Notes under the pieces: model-generated
Database searches by the model: none
The model's input: only the letters and a program-made list of their open reading frames with translations
Told to the model about the DNA's origin: nothing
Part shown: in pieces, positions 45,951-55,378 of the stretch
How the letters are laid out: each line of letters begins with the position of its first letter
Numbering within the stretch: the first letter of the stretch is position 1
NCBI RefSeq assembly: GCF_965243865.1
Contig: NZ_OZ251603.1
Location: 2,418,001 to 2,482,000 of the forward strand
Length of the DNA stretch: 64,000 nt
Reading direction: 5' to 3'
From: Hyphomicrobium_A sp965243865
Lineage (GTDB): Bacteria; Pseudomonadota; Alphaproteobacteria; Rhizobiales; Hyphomicrobiaceae
Position numbers and translations under genes: made by a program

Positions 45951-46660
45951 TCGTGGAAGGTCGTCCAATCGAAGCTACAGACCCGAAGGCGCCATTGGAG
46001 CCGGTCGACCGCACTCTCGTGCTCGTTCGTCATGGCGAAAGCGAATGGAACCGCCGCAACCTCTTCACCGGCTGGTGCAACCCCGATCTCACCGAAAAGG
46101 GCCTGATCGAAGCCCTGGTCGCCGCCCGCATGCTGCGCGCCAAGGGCATAAGGTTCGACGTCGCCTACACCAGCAAGCTGAAGCGAGCGCAGCGCACGCT
46201 CGACATCATCCTCTCCGAGCTCGGCCAGACAAAGATCCCCATCGTCTTTGATGAGGCGCTCAATGAGCGCCATTACGGCGACCTCTGCGGCCTCAACAAG
46301 GATGAGGCGAAGCAGCGCTGGGGCGAGGAGCAAGTCCGCGTCTGGCGGCGGAGCTACGACATCCCTCCGCCCGGCGGCGAAAGCCTGAAGGACACCGAGG
46401 ACCGGGTGATGCCCTACTACAATTCGCACATCTGGCCCGATCTCGCGGCCGGTAAGAAAGTCCTCGTCGTTGCGCACGGCAACTCGTTGCGCGCCCTGAT
46501 TATGAATCTCGAGAATCTGACTGGCGAAGAGATTCTCAGCCGCGAATTGGCAACCGGCGCACCCATCCTCTACAATCTCGGCGCCGATGGCGTCCCCGTG
46601 GTTCGCGACGATCTGCTGCCGTCGCGCAGCATCGACGCCCCGCCGGAAGACATGGTCTGA
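45947..46660 (+). CDS. gpmA: 2,3-Bisphosphoglycerate-dependent phosphoglycerate mutase
   Basis: Interconverts 3- and 2-phosphoglycerate. The protein is 237 aa with the phosphohistidine motif LVLVRHGESEWN (RHGE at about 28-31) and a matching VAHGNSLRALI later. NLFTGWCNPDLTEKG and ERHYGDLCGLNKDE are GpmA-specific. The start is GTG, overlapping the dapB stop as GTGA; a second GTG lies two codons on. The dapB-gpmA pair is conserved in Hyphomicrobiales. Confidence 0.95.
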   Translation: MIVEGRPIEATDPKAPLEPVDRTLVLVRHGESEWNRRNLFTGWCNPDLTEKGLIEALVAARMLRAKGIRFDVAYTSKLKRAQRTLDIILSELGQTKIPIVFDEALNERHYGDLCGLNKDEAKQRWGEEQVRVWRRSYDIPPPGGESLKDTEDRVMPYYNSHIWPDLAAGKKVLVVAHGNSLRALIMNLENLTGEEILSRELATGAPILYNLGADGVPVVRDDLLPSRSIDAPPEDMV

Positions 46661-46684
46661 CGCCAGCTTGCATCAGGGGAGCAT

Positions 46685-47278
46685 ATGGCATTCCAGGACT
46701 TGGCCGACGCCGTAGACGCCGGAAAGAGGCACCGCGATAGACTGATTGCCGTCTACATCGGCATCCTCGCGGTCATCCTCGCCGTCGCAGGTGTCGGCGG
46801 TGGAAACGCCACCAAGGACGCCACAGCGCGAAATATCGAAGCGGCCAACACCTGGGCGTTCTTCCAGGCCAAGAACATCCGTCGGCACGAAATCCGCCTG
46901 ATGATCTCCGAGTTTGAGGTCCTGCTCGCGACGCAGCCGGGCTTGCCCGAGGCCGCGCGCGCCATGATCGACGAGCGCATCGCCAAACTGCGCGCTGACG
47001 AAGCCCGCTACACATCCGAGCCCGAGACCGGAGAAGGTACCAAAGAGCTGTCTGCGCGGGCGAAAGAACTCGAGAAGCAGCGCGATCTGGCCATGTCCAA
47101 GGATCCGTATTTCGACTACGGACAGGCCATGCTGCAGATCGCCATCGTCCTGGCATCCGTGGCTATCATCACGGGAGGAAGCGCACTGCTCTTCCTCAGC
47201 GGCCTCTTGAGCGCACTGGGCACGGTGCTCACGCTAAACGGCTTCTTCCTCTTCTATCACGTCCCCTACATCGGCTGA
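46685..47278 (+). CDS. DUF4337 membrane protein
   Basis: 197 aa. One N-terminal helix (LIAVYIGILAVILAVAGVG) and two C-terminal helices (IAIVLASVAIITGGSALLFLSGLL, then LGTVLTLNGFFLFY) are separated by a charged coiled-coil-like stretch. The family is of unknown function. GGGAG precedes the ATG. It is 24 bp after gpmA. Confidence 0.85.
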   Translation: MAFQDLADAVDAGKRHRDRLIAVYIGILAVILAVAGVGGGNATKDATARNIEAANTWAFFQAKNIRRHEIRLMISEFEVLLATQPGLPEAARAMIDERIAKLRADEARYTSEPETGEGTKELSARAKELEKQRDLAMSKDPYFDYGQAMLQIAIVLASVAIITGGSALLFLSGLLSALGTVLTLNGFFLFYHVPYIG

Positions 47279-47373
47279 GCGCATCGCCCAGGCCCTCGCC
47301 CCCCTTGCCGCATTCGGGCCAAGGGGATAGCACTACCGCGCTTTTCCCTATCTCCAGTCAGGCACCGAGCGAA

Positions 47374-48486
47374 ATGACCACGTACAATCTGCTTCTGCTC
47401 CCCGGTGACGGCATCGGCGTCGAGACCATCGCCGAGGTCGAGCGCATCATCGACTTCCTCAACAAAGCAGGGCGGGTCAAGTTCGCGACCGACACCGGCT
47501 TGGTGGGCGGTGCAGCCTATGACGTGCACGGTGTCGCCATTTCCGATGCCGACATGGACAAGGCCCACAAGGCCGATGCGGTGATCTTCGGCGCGGTCGG
47601 CGGACCCAAGTGGGACGGTGTCCCCTATGCGGTGCGCCCCGAGGCCGGCCTGCTGCGACTGCGCAAGGACCTCGGCCTGTTCGCCAACCTCCGCCCCGCC
47701 ATCTGCTATCCGGCGCTCGCCGATGCCTCCTCGCTCAAGCGCGAGCTGGTCGAAGGCCTCGACATCATGATCGTGCGCGAGCTCACAGGCGGCGTTTACT
47801 TCGGCGAGCCGAAGGAAATCGTCACCCTCGAGAACGGCGAGAAGCGCGCTGTCGACACCCAGATCTACACAACGAGCGAGATCGAGCGCATCGCCAAGGT
47901 CGCTTTCGACCTCGCCCGCAAGCGCGGCAACAAGGTGCATTCGGCCGAGAAGCGCAACGTCATGCGTACCGGTGTCCTGTGGAACGAGGTCGTGACCGCG
48001 GTTCACAAGTCCTACGCGCCCGACGTGCAGCTCGAGCACATCCTCGCCGACAACTGCGCCATGCAGCTCGTGCGCAACCCCAAGCAGTTCGACGTCATCG
48101 TCACCGATAACCTCTTCGGCGACGTGTTGTCGGATGAGGCCGCGATGGCCACCGGCTCGCTCGGCATGCTGCCGTCGGCCTCGCTCGGCGCCGCTGACCC
48201 CAAGACCGGAAAGCGCAAGGCGCTGTACGAGCCCGTGCATGGTTCGGCGCCCGACATCGCCGGCAAGGGCCTCGCCAACCCCATCGCCACCATTGCTTCC
48301 TTCGGCATGGCGCTGCGCTACTCTTTCGACATGGGCGCCGAGGCCGATCTGCTCGACAAGGCTATCGCCGGCGTCCTCGCCCAGGGCCTGCGCACCGGCG
48401 ACATTATGCAGCCGGGCATGACCAAGGTCGGCACGGCCGAGATGGGCAGCGCCATTCTCGCCGAGCTGCAAAAGCTCGCCGCCTGA
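47374..48486 (+). CDS. leuB: 3-Isopropylmalate dehydrogenase
   Basis: Leucine biosynthesis; oxidises and decarboxylates 3-isopropylmalate. The protein is 370 aa from ATG 47374 (MTTYNLLLLPGDGIGVE). Family motifs are GAVGGPKWD, RELTGGVYFGEPKE, and the metal/substrate region NLFGDVLSDEAAMATGSLGMLPSAS. leuC is elsewhere in the window, about 15 kb left, on the other strand. Confidence 0.97.
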   Translation: MTTYNLLLLPGDGIGVETIAEVERIIDFLNKAGRVKFATDTGLVGGAAYDVHGVAISDADMDKAHKADAVIFGAVGGPKWDGVPYAVRPEAGLLRLRKDLGLFANLRPAICYPALADASSLKRELVEGLDIMIVRELTGGVYFGEPKEIVTLENGEKRAVDTQIYTTSEIERIAKVAFDLARKRGNKVHSAEKRNVMRTGVLWNEVVTAVHKSYAPDVQLEHILADNCAMQLVRNPKQFDVIVTDNLFGDVLSDEAAMATGSLGMLPSASLGAADPKTGKRKALYEPVHGSAPDIAGKGLANPIATIASFGMALRYSFDMGAEADLLDKAIAGVLAQGLRTGDIMQPGMTKVGTAEMGSAILAELQKLAA

Positions 48487-48677
48487 AATCGCGGCCAGCT
48501 CTGCGCAGCCAGCCGGGGGGTGGAAGCGCCCCGCTGGCGCTGCCGGGTGCGGGCCCATAGACTAGGTGCGGGCAGGCCAGGCCCTGCCCCGCCACCCCTT
48601 GCGCCAGCAGGCGACCGCGCGTAAGTGAGCCCGACGAATGCAGCATGTCGCTGCATCGAAGAAAATCGGGTTCTCCC

Positions 48678-49706
48678 ATGGGTTATAAGGTCGCCGTCGT
48701 CGGCGCCACGGGCAACGTGGGCCGCGAAATGCTGAATGTCCTCGCCGAGCGCGAATTTCCCGCGGACGAGGTCTATGCCATCGCCTCTCGCCGCTCACTC
48801 GGCACTGAGGTCTCATTCGGCGACAAAACCCTCAAATGTCAGGACCTGGCGCAGTTCGACTTCTCGAAGGCGGACTTCTGCCTCATGTCCGCGGGCTCGG
48901 CCGTATCCAAGGAGTGGTCCCCGCGCATCGGCGCCAAGGGCTGCATCGTCATCGATAACTCTTCGTGCTGGCGCTACGACCAGGACGTGCCGCTGATCGT
49001 GCCCGAGGTGAACGCCGACGCCGTCGCCGGCTACACCAAGAAGAACATCATCGCCAATCCCAACTGTTCGACGGCGCAGCTCGTTGTCGTGCTGAAGCCG
49101 CTGCACGATGCCGCCAAGATCAAGCGCGTCGTCGTCTCGACCTATCAATCGGTGTCCGGCGCCGGCAAGGAGGCCATGAACGAGCTCTGGTCGCAGACCA
49201 AGGGCATGTTCGTCCCCGGCCAGGAGGTCGAGCCCAAGAAGTTCACCAAGCAGATCGCCTTCAACTGCATTCCTCAGATCGACGTCTTCATGGAGGACGG
49301 CTACACGAAGGAAGAGTGGAAGATGCTCGCCGAGACCAAGAAGATCTTGGACCCCAAGATCAAGCTCACGGCGACCTGCGTGCGCGTGCCCGTGTTCGTC
49401 GGCCACTCCGAGTCCGTCAACATCGAGTTCGAGAACCCGATCACCCCGGAAGAGGCTCGTGCCATCCTGCGCGAGGCGCCCGGAGTGATGGTCGTCGATA
49501 AGCGTGAGCCCGGCGGCTACGTGACGCCGGTGGAAGCCGCGGGCGAGTTTGCAACCTTCGTCTCGCGCATCCGCGAGGACGCGACCGTCGAAAACGGGCT
49601 CGCGCTGTGGTGCGTGTCCGACAATCTTCTGAAGGGTGCAGCGCTCAACACGGTGCAGATCGCCGAGACGATTATCAATCGCAACCTGCTGCCGAACGCC
49701 GCTTGA
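48678..49706 (+). CDS. asd: Aspartate-semialdehyde dehydrogenase
   Basis: NADPH-dependent step shared by lysine, threonine and methionine routes. The protein is 342 aa from ATG 48678. GATGNVGREML is the coenzyme loop, the catalytic Cys lies in NPNCSTAQ (about 127-134), and VPVFVGHSESVN supplies the His. It is the last gene before a strong terminator. dapB, dapF and leuB in the same window suggest loose clustering of amino-acid genes. Confidence 0.97.
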   Translation: MGYKVAVVGATGNVGREMLNVLAEREFPADEVYAIASRRSLGTEVSFGDKTLKCQDLAQFDFSKADFCLMSAGSAVSKEWSPRIGAKGCIVIDNSSCWRYDQDVPLIVPEVNADAVAGYTKKNIIANPNCSTAQLVVVLKPLHDAAKIKRVVVSTYQSVSGAGKEAMNELWSQTKGMFVPGQEVEPKKFTKQIAFNCIPQIDVFMEDGYTKEEWKMLAETKKILDPKIKLTATCVRVPVFVGHSESVNIEFENPITPEEARAILREAPGVMVVDKREPGGYVTPVEAAGEFATFVSRIREDATVENGLALWCVSDNLLKGAALNTVQIAETIINRNLLPNAA

Positions 49707-49724
49707 GCAGGCGGCCAGCAACAT

Positions 49725-49766
49725 CAATTGGCCGGGCAAGCATCACTTGCCCGGCCAATTGCATTT
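49725..49766. terminator. Strong terminator between asd and the marR gene
   Basis: A 16-bp perfect stem CAATTGGCCGGGCAAG/CTTGCCCGGCCAATTG (49725-49740 with 49746-49761) is followed by CATTTTTG. It separates convergent genes and could also serve the leftward MarR gene. Confidence 0.93.
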
Positions 49767-49778
49767 TTGTGCTTTCGA

Positions 49779-50273
49779 TTATTCGGACCGGTCGAGGCCG
49801 TTGCGCGTCTGTAGCTTGCCGAGCGCTTTCACGATCTGGTTGAGATCCTGCATGAAGCGCTCGCGCTGCTGCTGGTTGGGAAGCACGCCAAGTATTTTTT
49901 CGTCCACGCGCTTCGCCATCGGATCGGTGGCTTTGAGAACCCGCCAGCCCTCCTCCGTCAGCTTGACGGCATAAGCGCGGGCATCCTCTTTCGTGCGGCG
50001 GCGCTGCAGAAGGCCCTTCTTGAGCATTCGCCTCACGATGTCGGCCAGCGTCGACCGATCGACGCCGGTCTTTTCCACCAGCAGCGTCTGGCTCAGACCC
50101 TCATTCTGCGAGACGGCCAGCAGCACAGCGAATTGCCGTGGCGTCAGGTCGCCCGAGCCTATCTCGTCTTGGAATATGTCGCTTGCACATTGGCCAGCTC
50201 GATGCAGCAGGTGAATAGGTGACCGCTCGAGTTTGCCCCCGGCCATTGCTCGCTTTGCCTTGTGACGTGTCAT
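49779..50273 (-). CDS. MarR-family transcriptional regulator
   Basis: 164 aa from ATG 50273 (MTRHKAKRAMAGGKL). The winged helix region is LTPRQFAVLLAVSQNEGLSQTLLVEKTGVDRSTLADIVRRMLKKGLLQR, with basic RRRTKEDARAY as the wing. It is single, with about 240 bp upstream to the next gene. Neither target nor ligand is known. An upstream 22-codon extension looks non-coding. Confidence 0.9.
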   Translation of the reverse strand: MTRHKAKRAMAGGKLERSPIHLLHRAGQCASDIFQDEIGSGDLTPRQFAVLLAVSQNEGLSQTLLVEKTGVDRSTLADIVRRMLKKGLLQRRRTKEDARAYAVKLTEEGWRVLKATDPMAKRVDEKILGVLPNQQQRERFMQDLNQIVKALGKLQTRNGLDRSE

Positions 50274-50510
50274 TTCAGATTTCTGGGCAAAGACGAGCAC
50301 GTTTCGAGTGTCGCGAACGGCAACACGTCGACCCCCCATGCGCGCCCCTGCTTGCTTGGAGTGAAAGTTAGGTTACGGGCTGGAGGAAATACCAGTTTCC
50401 CCAATTCGTCCAGAGCAAAACGCCTATTCTTGCAACTAAAACGCAAGAATATTCTTGGCGTTACTATGTCGGCAGAAGATCAGCGTAAGGATGATCGGAC
50501 TGCGCCAAGC

Positions 50511-51095
50511 TCAGTCTGCGGGGATTTCATGTGCTCTCAGCAGTCCTATCTGTGAGAGAGCGAAAATCATCGTCAGGGGCATGATCGCGAATACTTTGAA
50601 GCTCACCCAGGTGTCGGTGGAGACTGTGCGCCACACCACTTCATTCAAGATCGCGAGAAAAGCGAAAAAGAACGCCCATCGCAGCGTCAATTTGCGCCAC
50701 CCATCCTCGTTGAGGCGAAATACCTCCCCGAACACGACCTTAAGCAGAGAATGGCCGGCGAGAAGTCCGCCGAACAGCGCCGCGGCGAACAGCGCATTCA
50801 CGATCGTCGGTTTGAGTTTGATGAAATGGTCGTCCTGCAGCCACAGCGTCAGGCCGCCGAATACGATCACACACGCACCCGAGATGAGAGGCATCACCGG
50901 CACTCGCCCGAACATGAAGCGCGAAGCTATGAGCGCAGCGATCGTGGCTACCATGAAGACGCCCGTGCCCCAGAAGATGCCCGCGCGCGCATTGACGACG
51001 AAGAATACGACCAGCGGCCCGACCTCGACGGCAAGTTTCAAGAGCTGGGCCCGCGTGGCCGAAGCCTCATCCGGCTTGGTTGCTTCTTCAGTCAT
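50511..51095 (-). CDS. Inner-membrane septation protein YciB/IspZ family
   Basis: 194 aa with about five to six hydrophobic helices. Characteristic stretches are LAVEVGPLVVFFVVNARAGIFWGT, LTLWLQDDHFIKLKPTIVNALFA and NEVVWRTVSTDTWVSFKVFAIMPLTMIFA. The family acts at the cell envelope and in intracellular septation in Shigella. A paralogue lies directly upstream on the same strand (51152-51916). This copy looks canonical. Confidence 0.9.
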   Translation of the reverse strand: MTEEATKPDEASATRAQLLKLAVEVGPLVVFFVVNARAGIFWGTGVFMVATIAALIASRFMFGRVPVMPLISGACVIVFGGLTLWLQDDHFIKLKPTIVNALFAAALFGGLLAGHSLLKVVFGEVFRLNEDGWRKLTLRWAFFFAFLAILNEVVWRTVSTDTWVSFKVFAIMPLTMIFALSQIGLLRAHEIPAD

Positions 51096-51151
51096 AGTTC
51101 GGTTGGCTCCCCAGTCCAGCGACCGCCGGTGTGCGACGCGCGCTCGGTCAA

Positions 51152-51916
51152 TTATCCTACGTTTGCCTCGTGCCCGCTCTCGGTCCGGCCGGTAGTAGCG
51201 GCCCGGGGACCGGCTTTGGGCGAGGCCGAGGCTGAAGGCTCGGCCGGCATGTCTGCGCCCGCCGGGGCTGACGCCGCATCTTGCGCCAGCGCAGCTACTT
51301 CGTCCTCTGGAATCCGATAGCGCTGCATAAGGCGCGTCAGGTACCAGGCATAGAGACCCGAGAGGGGCATGATCAACGCGACTTTGAACGCGATCCAGAT
51401 CCCCACGCCGTCCATTTGCATACCAACGACATTGTAGATCTGCTCATCCTTGAAGGTCAGCCGGACGAACTCGTTGGCAAACGCAGTAAAGACGAAAAAC
51501 CACGCGAAGTTCCAGGTGAACTTATCCCACCCGATCTTCGTATAGTGGAAGGTCTTCTCGAAGACGTACTTGAAGAAGTTCCGCTCGAACCAAAGGCCGC
51601 CGAACAGAAACAATGCAAACATTGCATTGAAGATCGTGACTTTGATCTGCACCCACATCGGGTCATGGGTGATGATCGTCAGCGCGCCGAAAACCATTGT
51701 GACGGTCGAGGCGATCAGCGGGAAGATTGGTAGTCGCCGCAGCACGACGTACATCGTCACGATGGCGATCACCGTTGAGATGATCAGGGCCCACGTGCCA
51801 GCCGCGATGCCGTACATCGCGTTTACGATGAACATCAGCACCAGCGGACCGAACTCGCTGAGAATGTTCACGCACTGCTCGGCGTTGAAGGGCATAAATC
51901 GCTTCAGCGCATTCAT
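51152..51916 (-). CDS. YciB/IspZ-like membrane protein, divergent tandem copy
   Basis: 254 aa, the same membrane core as its neighbour: LSEFGPLVLMFIVNAMYGIAAGTW, THDPMWVQIKVTIFNAMFALFLFGGLWFER and a NEFVRLTF-like motif. It differs by an Ala/Pro-rich C-terminal tail of about 45 residues (AALAQDAASAPAGADMPAEP...). The tandem arrangement suggests duplication and divergence. It precedes the canonical yciB by 57 bp and probably forms an operon with it. Confidence 0.83.
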   Translation of the reverse strand: MNALKRFMPFNAEQCVNILSEFGPLVLMFIVNAMYGIAAGTWALIISTVIAIVTMYVVLRRLPIFPLIASTVTMVFGALTIITHDPMWVQIKVTIFNAMFALFLFGGLWFERNFFKYVFEKTFHYTKIGWDKFTWNFAWFFVFTAFANEFVRLTFKDEQIYNVVGMQMDGVGIWIAFKVALIMPLSGLYAWYLTRLMQRYRIPEDEVAALAQDAASAPAGADMPAEPSASASPKAGPRAATTGRTESGHEANVG

Positions 51917-51987
51917 CTGCCGCAGATCACCTGTTCCACTTAAGGTTTTCTATTCGCAAGCTATTTAGGTTGCCCATGCCGCTACGG

Positions 51988-53070
51988 CTAGCTCCCTGCG
52001 ATGGCTTGAGCAAACTCGCCCGCGTCGAACGGCTGCAAGTCGTCTACGCTTTCGCCCACGCCAATGGCATGCACCGGGAGCTTATGCTTGGCCGAGATGG
52101 CGACCAGGATGCCGCCCCGCGCCGTGCCGTCGAGCTTGGTCATGACCAGCCCCGTGACACCCGCGCGCTCGCGGAACACGTCGACCTGCGACAGCGCATT
52201 CTGGCCCGTGGTCGCATCAAGGACGAGCAGAACGTCGTGCGGAGCGGTCGCGTCAATCTTGCGCAGAACCCGCACCACCTTCGACAGCTCCTCCATCAGG
52301 CCTTCCTTGTTCTGCAGTCGGCCAGCCGTGTCGACGAGGAGGATATCGACCCCTGCATCCTTTGCGCGCGAGAATGCGTCGTAGACAAGGCCGGCGGCAT
52401 CGGCGCCCGTCGACCCCGAGACGACCTCGGCGCCAGTTCGCTCGCCCCAGATGCGCAATTGTTCGATGGCTGCGGCGCGGAATGTATCGCCCGCGGCAAG
52501 CATCACTTTCTTGCCTTCGGCGCGGAACTGCGCGGCGAGCTTGCCGATCGTCGTCGTCTTGCCCGTGCCGTTGACGCCCACCATCAAGATGACGTGCGGC
52601 TTGTGCGCACCGTCGATCACCAGCGGCTTGGCCACCGGTCCCAGCACGTCCTCGACCTCTGTCTTGAGAACCGCGCGCACGTCGTCGGCGCTGATGTCCT
52701 TCTCGAAGCGACCCTTGCGCAGGGTCGTAATGATCTTCTCGGCGGTTGCGACACCAAGGTCGGCTTCGATCAGCAGATCTTCCAGGTCATCGAGCGTCGC
52801 CGCTTCCAGCTTCTTCTTCGTGAAGAGACCGGTGATGCCGTCCGTCAGCTTTGCGGATGTCTTGCCGAGGCCCTGCTTCAGCCGGCTGAACCAGCTCGTT
52901 TTCGCGGGCGCAGCTTCTTCCGGCGCAGTCGGCGCCGCGGGATCGTCCACCGTCTGCGGAGCGGCGGCTTCTGCCGCGGCAGGCGTCTCCGTCTCTACAG
53001 CCGGTTGATCATCTGCGGCCCGCCTGCCGCCCCACAGCCGACTGAATGCGCCTTGCACTTTCCCGCTCAC
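51988..53070 (-). CDS. ftsY: Signal recognition particle receptor FtsY
   Basis: SRP receptor GTPase at the inner membrane. The protein is 360 aa. An acidic and Ala/Pro-rich A domain (residues 1-60) is followed by NG: P-loop GVNGTGKTTTIGKLA, DTAGRLQNK and TKLDGTARGG. The ATG overlaps the mtaB stop by 4 nt (53067-53070), so it is coupled. Its partner gene ffh lies 4 kb right on the other strand. Confidence 0.97.
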   Translation of the reverse strand: MSGKVQGAFSRLWGGRRAADDQPAVETETPAAAEAAAPQTVDDPAAPTAPEEAAPAKTSWFSRLKQGLGKTSAKLTDGITGLFTKKKLEAATLDDLEDLLIEADLGVATAEKIITTLRKGRFEKDISADDVRAVLKTEVEDVLGPVAKPLVIDGAHKPHVILMVGVNGTGKTTTIGKLAAQFRAEGKKVMLAAGDTFRAAAIEQLRIWGERTGAEVVSGSTGADAAGLVYDAFSRAKDAGVDILLVDTAGRLQNKEGLMEELSKVVRVLRKIDATAPHDVLLVLDATTGQNALSQVDVFRERAGVTGLVMTKLDGTARGGILVAISAKHKLPVHAIGVGESVDDLQPFDAGEFAQAIAGS

Positions 53071-54323
53071 GCCACGACCTCGCCCGACAACCGTTGCCCG
53101 TCGTGTCCGCTCACCCGCGCGCGCACCATCGCCCCCGCAGCGACGTCGACCGGCAGGCGCATCTCTGCGAACTGGCGCGTGCGTCCAAGGCCGCTCTTTT
53201 CGATGAGGAGTTCCACCTCCGACCCCGCCTGCCTATCGAGGAATGCCGCCAAGGCGGTCGCCCCTTTCGCCCGCAGCCGCGCCGCTCGCTCCTTGACGAC
53301 CGGACGATCGACCTGAGGCATGCGCGCGGCCGGTGTACCCTTGCGCGGCGAATAGGGAAACACGTGCAAATACGTCAGCTCGCACGCATCGACGATGCTC
53401 AGCGAGTTCTCGAACATCTCTTCCGTCTCGGTGGGGAAGCCCGCAATGAGGTCGGCGCCGAACACGGTGTCGGGCCTGAGCCGGCGCACCTCGGCGCAGA
53501 ACTTTTCGCTGTCGCCCCGGCTGTGACGCCGCTTCATGCGCTTCAGGATCATATCGTCGCCGGCCTGCATCGACAGGTGCAGATGTGGCATCAATCGCTC
53601 TTCTTCCGCGATGGCTCGCATCAGGTGCTCGTCCGTCTCTACCTGATCGATAGACGACAACCGCAACCGCTCCAGCTCCGGCACGTGCTTAAGCACTTGC
53701 CGCACGAGCATGCCGAGCGACGGAGAACCGGGAAGGTCTGCGCCGTAAGCGGTGATGTCGACGCCCGTCAGCACCACCTCGCGGCAACCGCCTTCGGCGA
53801 GACGACGGATCTGCACCACCACTTCGCCCGCGGGCACTGAGCGCGAAGGTCCGCGTCCGAAAGGAATGATGCAGAAGGTGCAGCGATGATCGCACCCGTT
53901 CTGCACCTGTACGTAAGCCCGCGTCCGCGAGCCGAACCCATCGATCAGGTGGCCGGCCGTCTCGCGCACGCTCATGATGTCGTCGACCTGCACGCGCTCG
54001 CAATCGTCGGTCGAGAGGCCGAGGAACGTCTCTGCCTTCATCTTTTCGGCGTTGCCGATTACGTGGTCGACCTCATCGAGCGCTGCAAAGCGCTCAGGCT
54101 CGGTCTGCGCCGCGCAGCCCGTCACGATGATGCGCGCGGAGGGATTCTCACGCCGCAGCTTGCGGATTGTCTGGGTGGCCTGGCGAACGGCTTCTGCCGT
54201 AACCGCGCACGTGTTGACGACGATTGCATCGTTGAGCCCGGCCGCCGCGGCATTCCGGCGGATCACCTCGGACTCGTAGGTGTTGAGTCGGCAGCCGAGC
54301 GTTATGACTTGAGGGTCGGCCAT
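53067..54323 (-). CDS. mtaB: tRNA t6A37 methylthiotransferase MtaB
   Basis: Radical-SAM enzyme adding a methylthio group to t6A37 of tRNA. The protein is 418 aa. UPF0004 N-terminal domain Cys appear in VITLGCRLNTYESE, VVNTCAVT and VTGCAAQ. The radical-SAM triad CDHRCTFC lies near residues 147-154 with the following IPFGRG. A TRAM-like domain (FAEMRLPVDVAAGAMVRARVSG) ends the protein. It overlaps ftsY by 4 nt. Confidence 0.95.
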   Translation of the reverse strand: MADPQVITLGCRLNTYESEVIRRNAAAAGLNDAIVVNTCAVTAEAVRQATQTIRKLRRENPSARIIVTGCAAQTEPERFAALDEVDHVIGNAEKMKAETFLGLSTDDCERVQVDDIMSVRETAGHLIDGFGSRTRAYVQVQNGCDHRCTFCIIPFGRGPSRSVPAGEVVVQIRRLAEGGCREVVLTGVDITAYGADLPGSPSLGMLVRQVLKHVPELERLRLSSIDQVETDEHLMRAIAEEERLMPHLHLSMQAGDDMILKRMKRRHSRGDSEKFCAEVRRLRPDTVFGADLIAGFPTETEEMFENSLSIVDACELTYLHVFPYSPRKGTPAARMPQVDRPVVKERAARLRAKGATALAAFLDRQAGSEVELLIEKSGLGRTRQFAEMRLPVDVAAGAMVRARVSGHDGQRLSGEVVA

Positions 54324-54457
54324 CTCTACTCAGGTTGCCTCGGTTGAAACTGCTGCGCGGTGGTCGTTGAAGCCGATCCGCGCATGAGGAGCCTGAGGCA
54401 ACGGGATATTCGGCAAGTTAACGTCAGGGCGGTCATACCGGACAACTTTGTCGTTCG

Positions 54458-55324
54458 CTAGACAGGTGCGCGCGACAGAGTATCTGCACTGATCGTCCCC
54501 TCAAACTCCAGCTCTGCCGGGCCGCGCATCATGATGTGGTCGTTTTCGGCCCATTCGATGTAGAGGGTACCACCCGGCAGCTCGACTGCAACTTGGCGAT
54601 CGGTAAGGCCCTTGCGCGCCGCAGCAATTGCCGCAGCGCAGGCCGCTGTGCCGCAGGCCCGCGTCAATCCAGCCCCGCGCTCCCACGTCCTTAATTTAAG
54701 GCTATTGGGCCCCGTCACCTGTGCCAGCGAAATGTTTGCCCGTTCAGGAAAGATCGGGTGGTTCTCCAACAGCGGCCCGAAGCGTCCGAGATCGTGCGCG
54801 TTTACGTCGTCGACCCAGAAGATCGCATGCGGATTGCCCACATTCACCACCGACGGCGTATGCAGCACCGGCGCATCGATCGGGCCGATTTGCAGCTCGA
54901 TGCCCGTCGTATCCTCGAACGGCTCGGCGAGCGGAATATCGCTCCAGCCGAAGCGCGGTTTGCCCATGTCGATGGTGATGCTGTCGGCGCTGTCGACTTT
55001 GGCCTTCAAAAGTCCGGCGCTCGTTTCGACGCTCACCTCGTCGCGTCCGCTCTCTTCCGCCGCGATGAGGGCAATGCAACGCGTTGCGTTCCCGCACGCG
55101 CTCACCTCCGACCCATCCGCATTGAAGATGCGCATGAAGAGGTCCGCCTTTTTTGACGGCTCCATGACAATGATCTGATCGCAGCCGATCCCGCCGTTGC
55201 GGTCGCCGATGCGGCGCACCTCGTCCGCGCCGAGCGCCAGCGCCTTCTCGCGCGCGTCGAGCACGACGAAATCGTTGCCAAGGCCGTTCATCTTACGGAA
55301 TGGAATGCTGGCGGTATCGCTCAT
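54458..55324 (-). CDS. dapF: Diaminopimelate epimerase
   Basis: Interconverts LL- and meso-diaminopimelate. The protein is 288 aa from ATG 55324 (MSDTASIPFRKMNGLGNDF). The paired catalytic Cys are in SACGNATRC (about 72-80) and TRACGTAAC (about 222-230). GNPHAIFWVDD is also typical. A frame extends far upstream on the same strand, antisense to the sugar dehydrogenase gene, but it is not coding. dapF sits 134 bp from mtaB. Confidence 0.97.
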   Translation of the reverse strand: MSDTASIPFRKMNGLGNDFVVLDAREKALALGADEVRRIGDRNGGIGCDQIIVMEPSKKADLFMRIFNADGSEVSACGNATRCIALIAAEESGRDEVSVETSAGLLKAKVDSADSITIDMGKPRFGWSDIPLAEPFEDTTGIELQIGPIDAPVLHTPSVVNVGNPHAIFWVDDVNAHDLGRFGPLLENHPIFPERANISLAQVTGPNSLKLRTWERGAGLTRACGTAACAAAIAAARKGLTDRQVAVELPGGTLYIEWAENDHIMMRGPAELEFEGTISADTLSRAPV

Positions 55325-55378
55325 GCGCTCATATATGGCCCAGAGGTGAGAAAAGACAATCGAGTGGAGAACGGGCTG

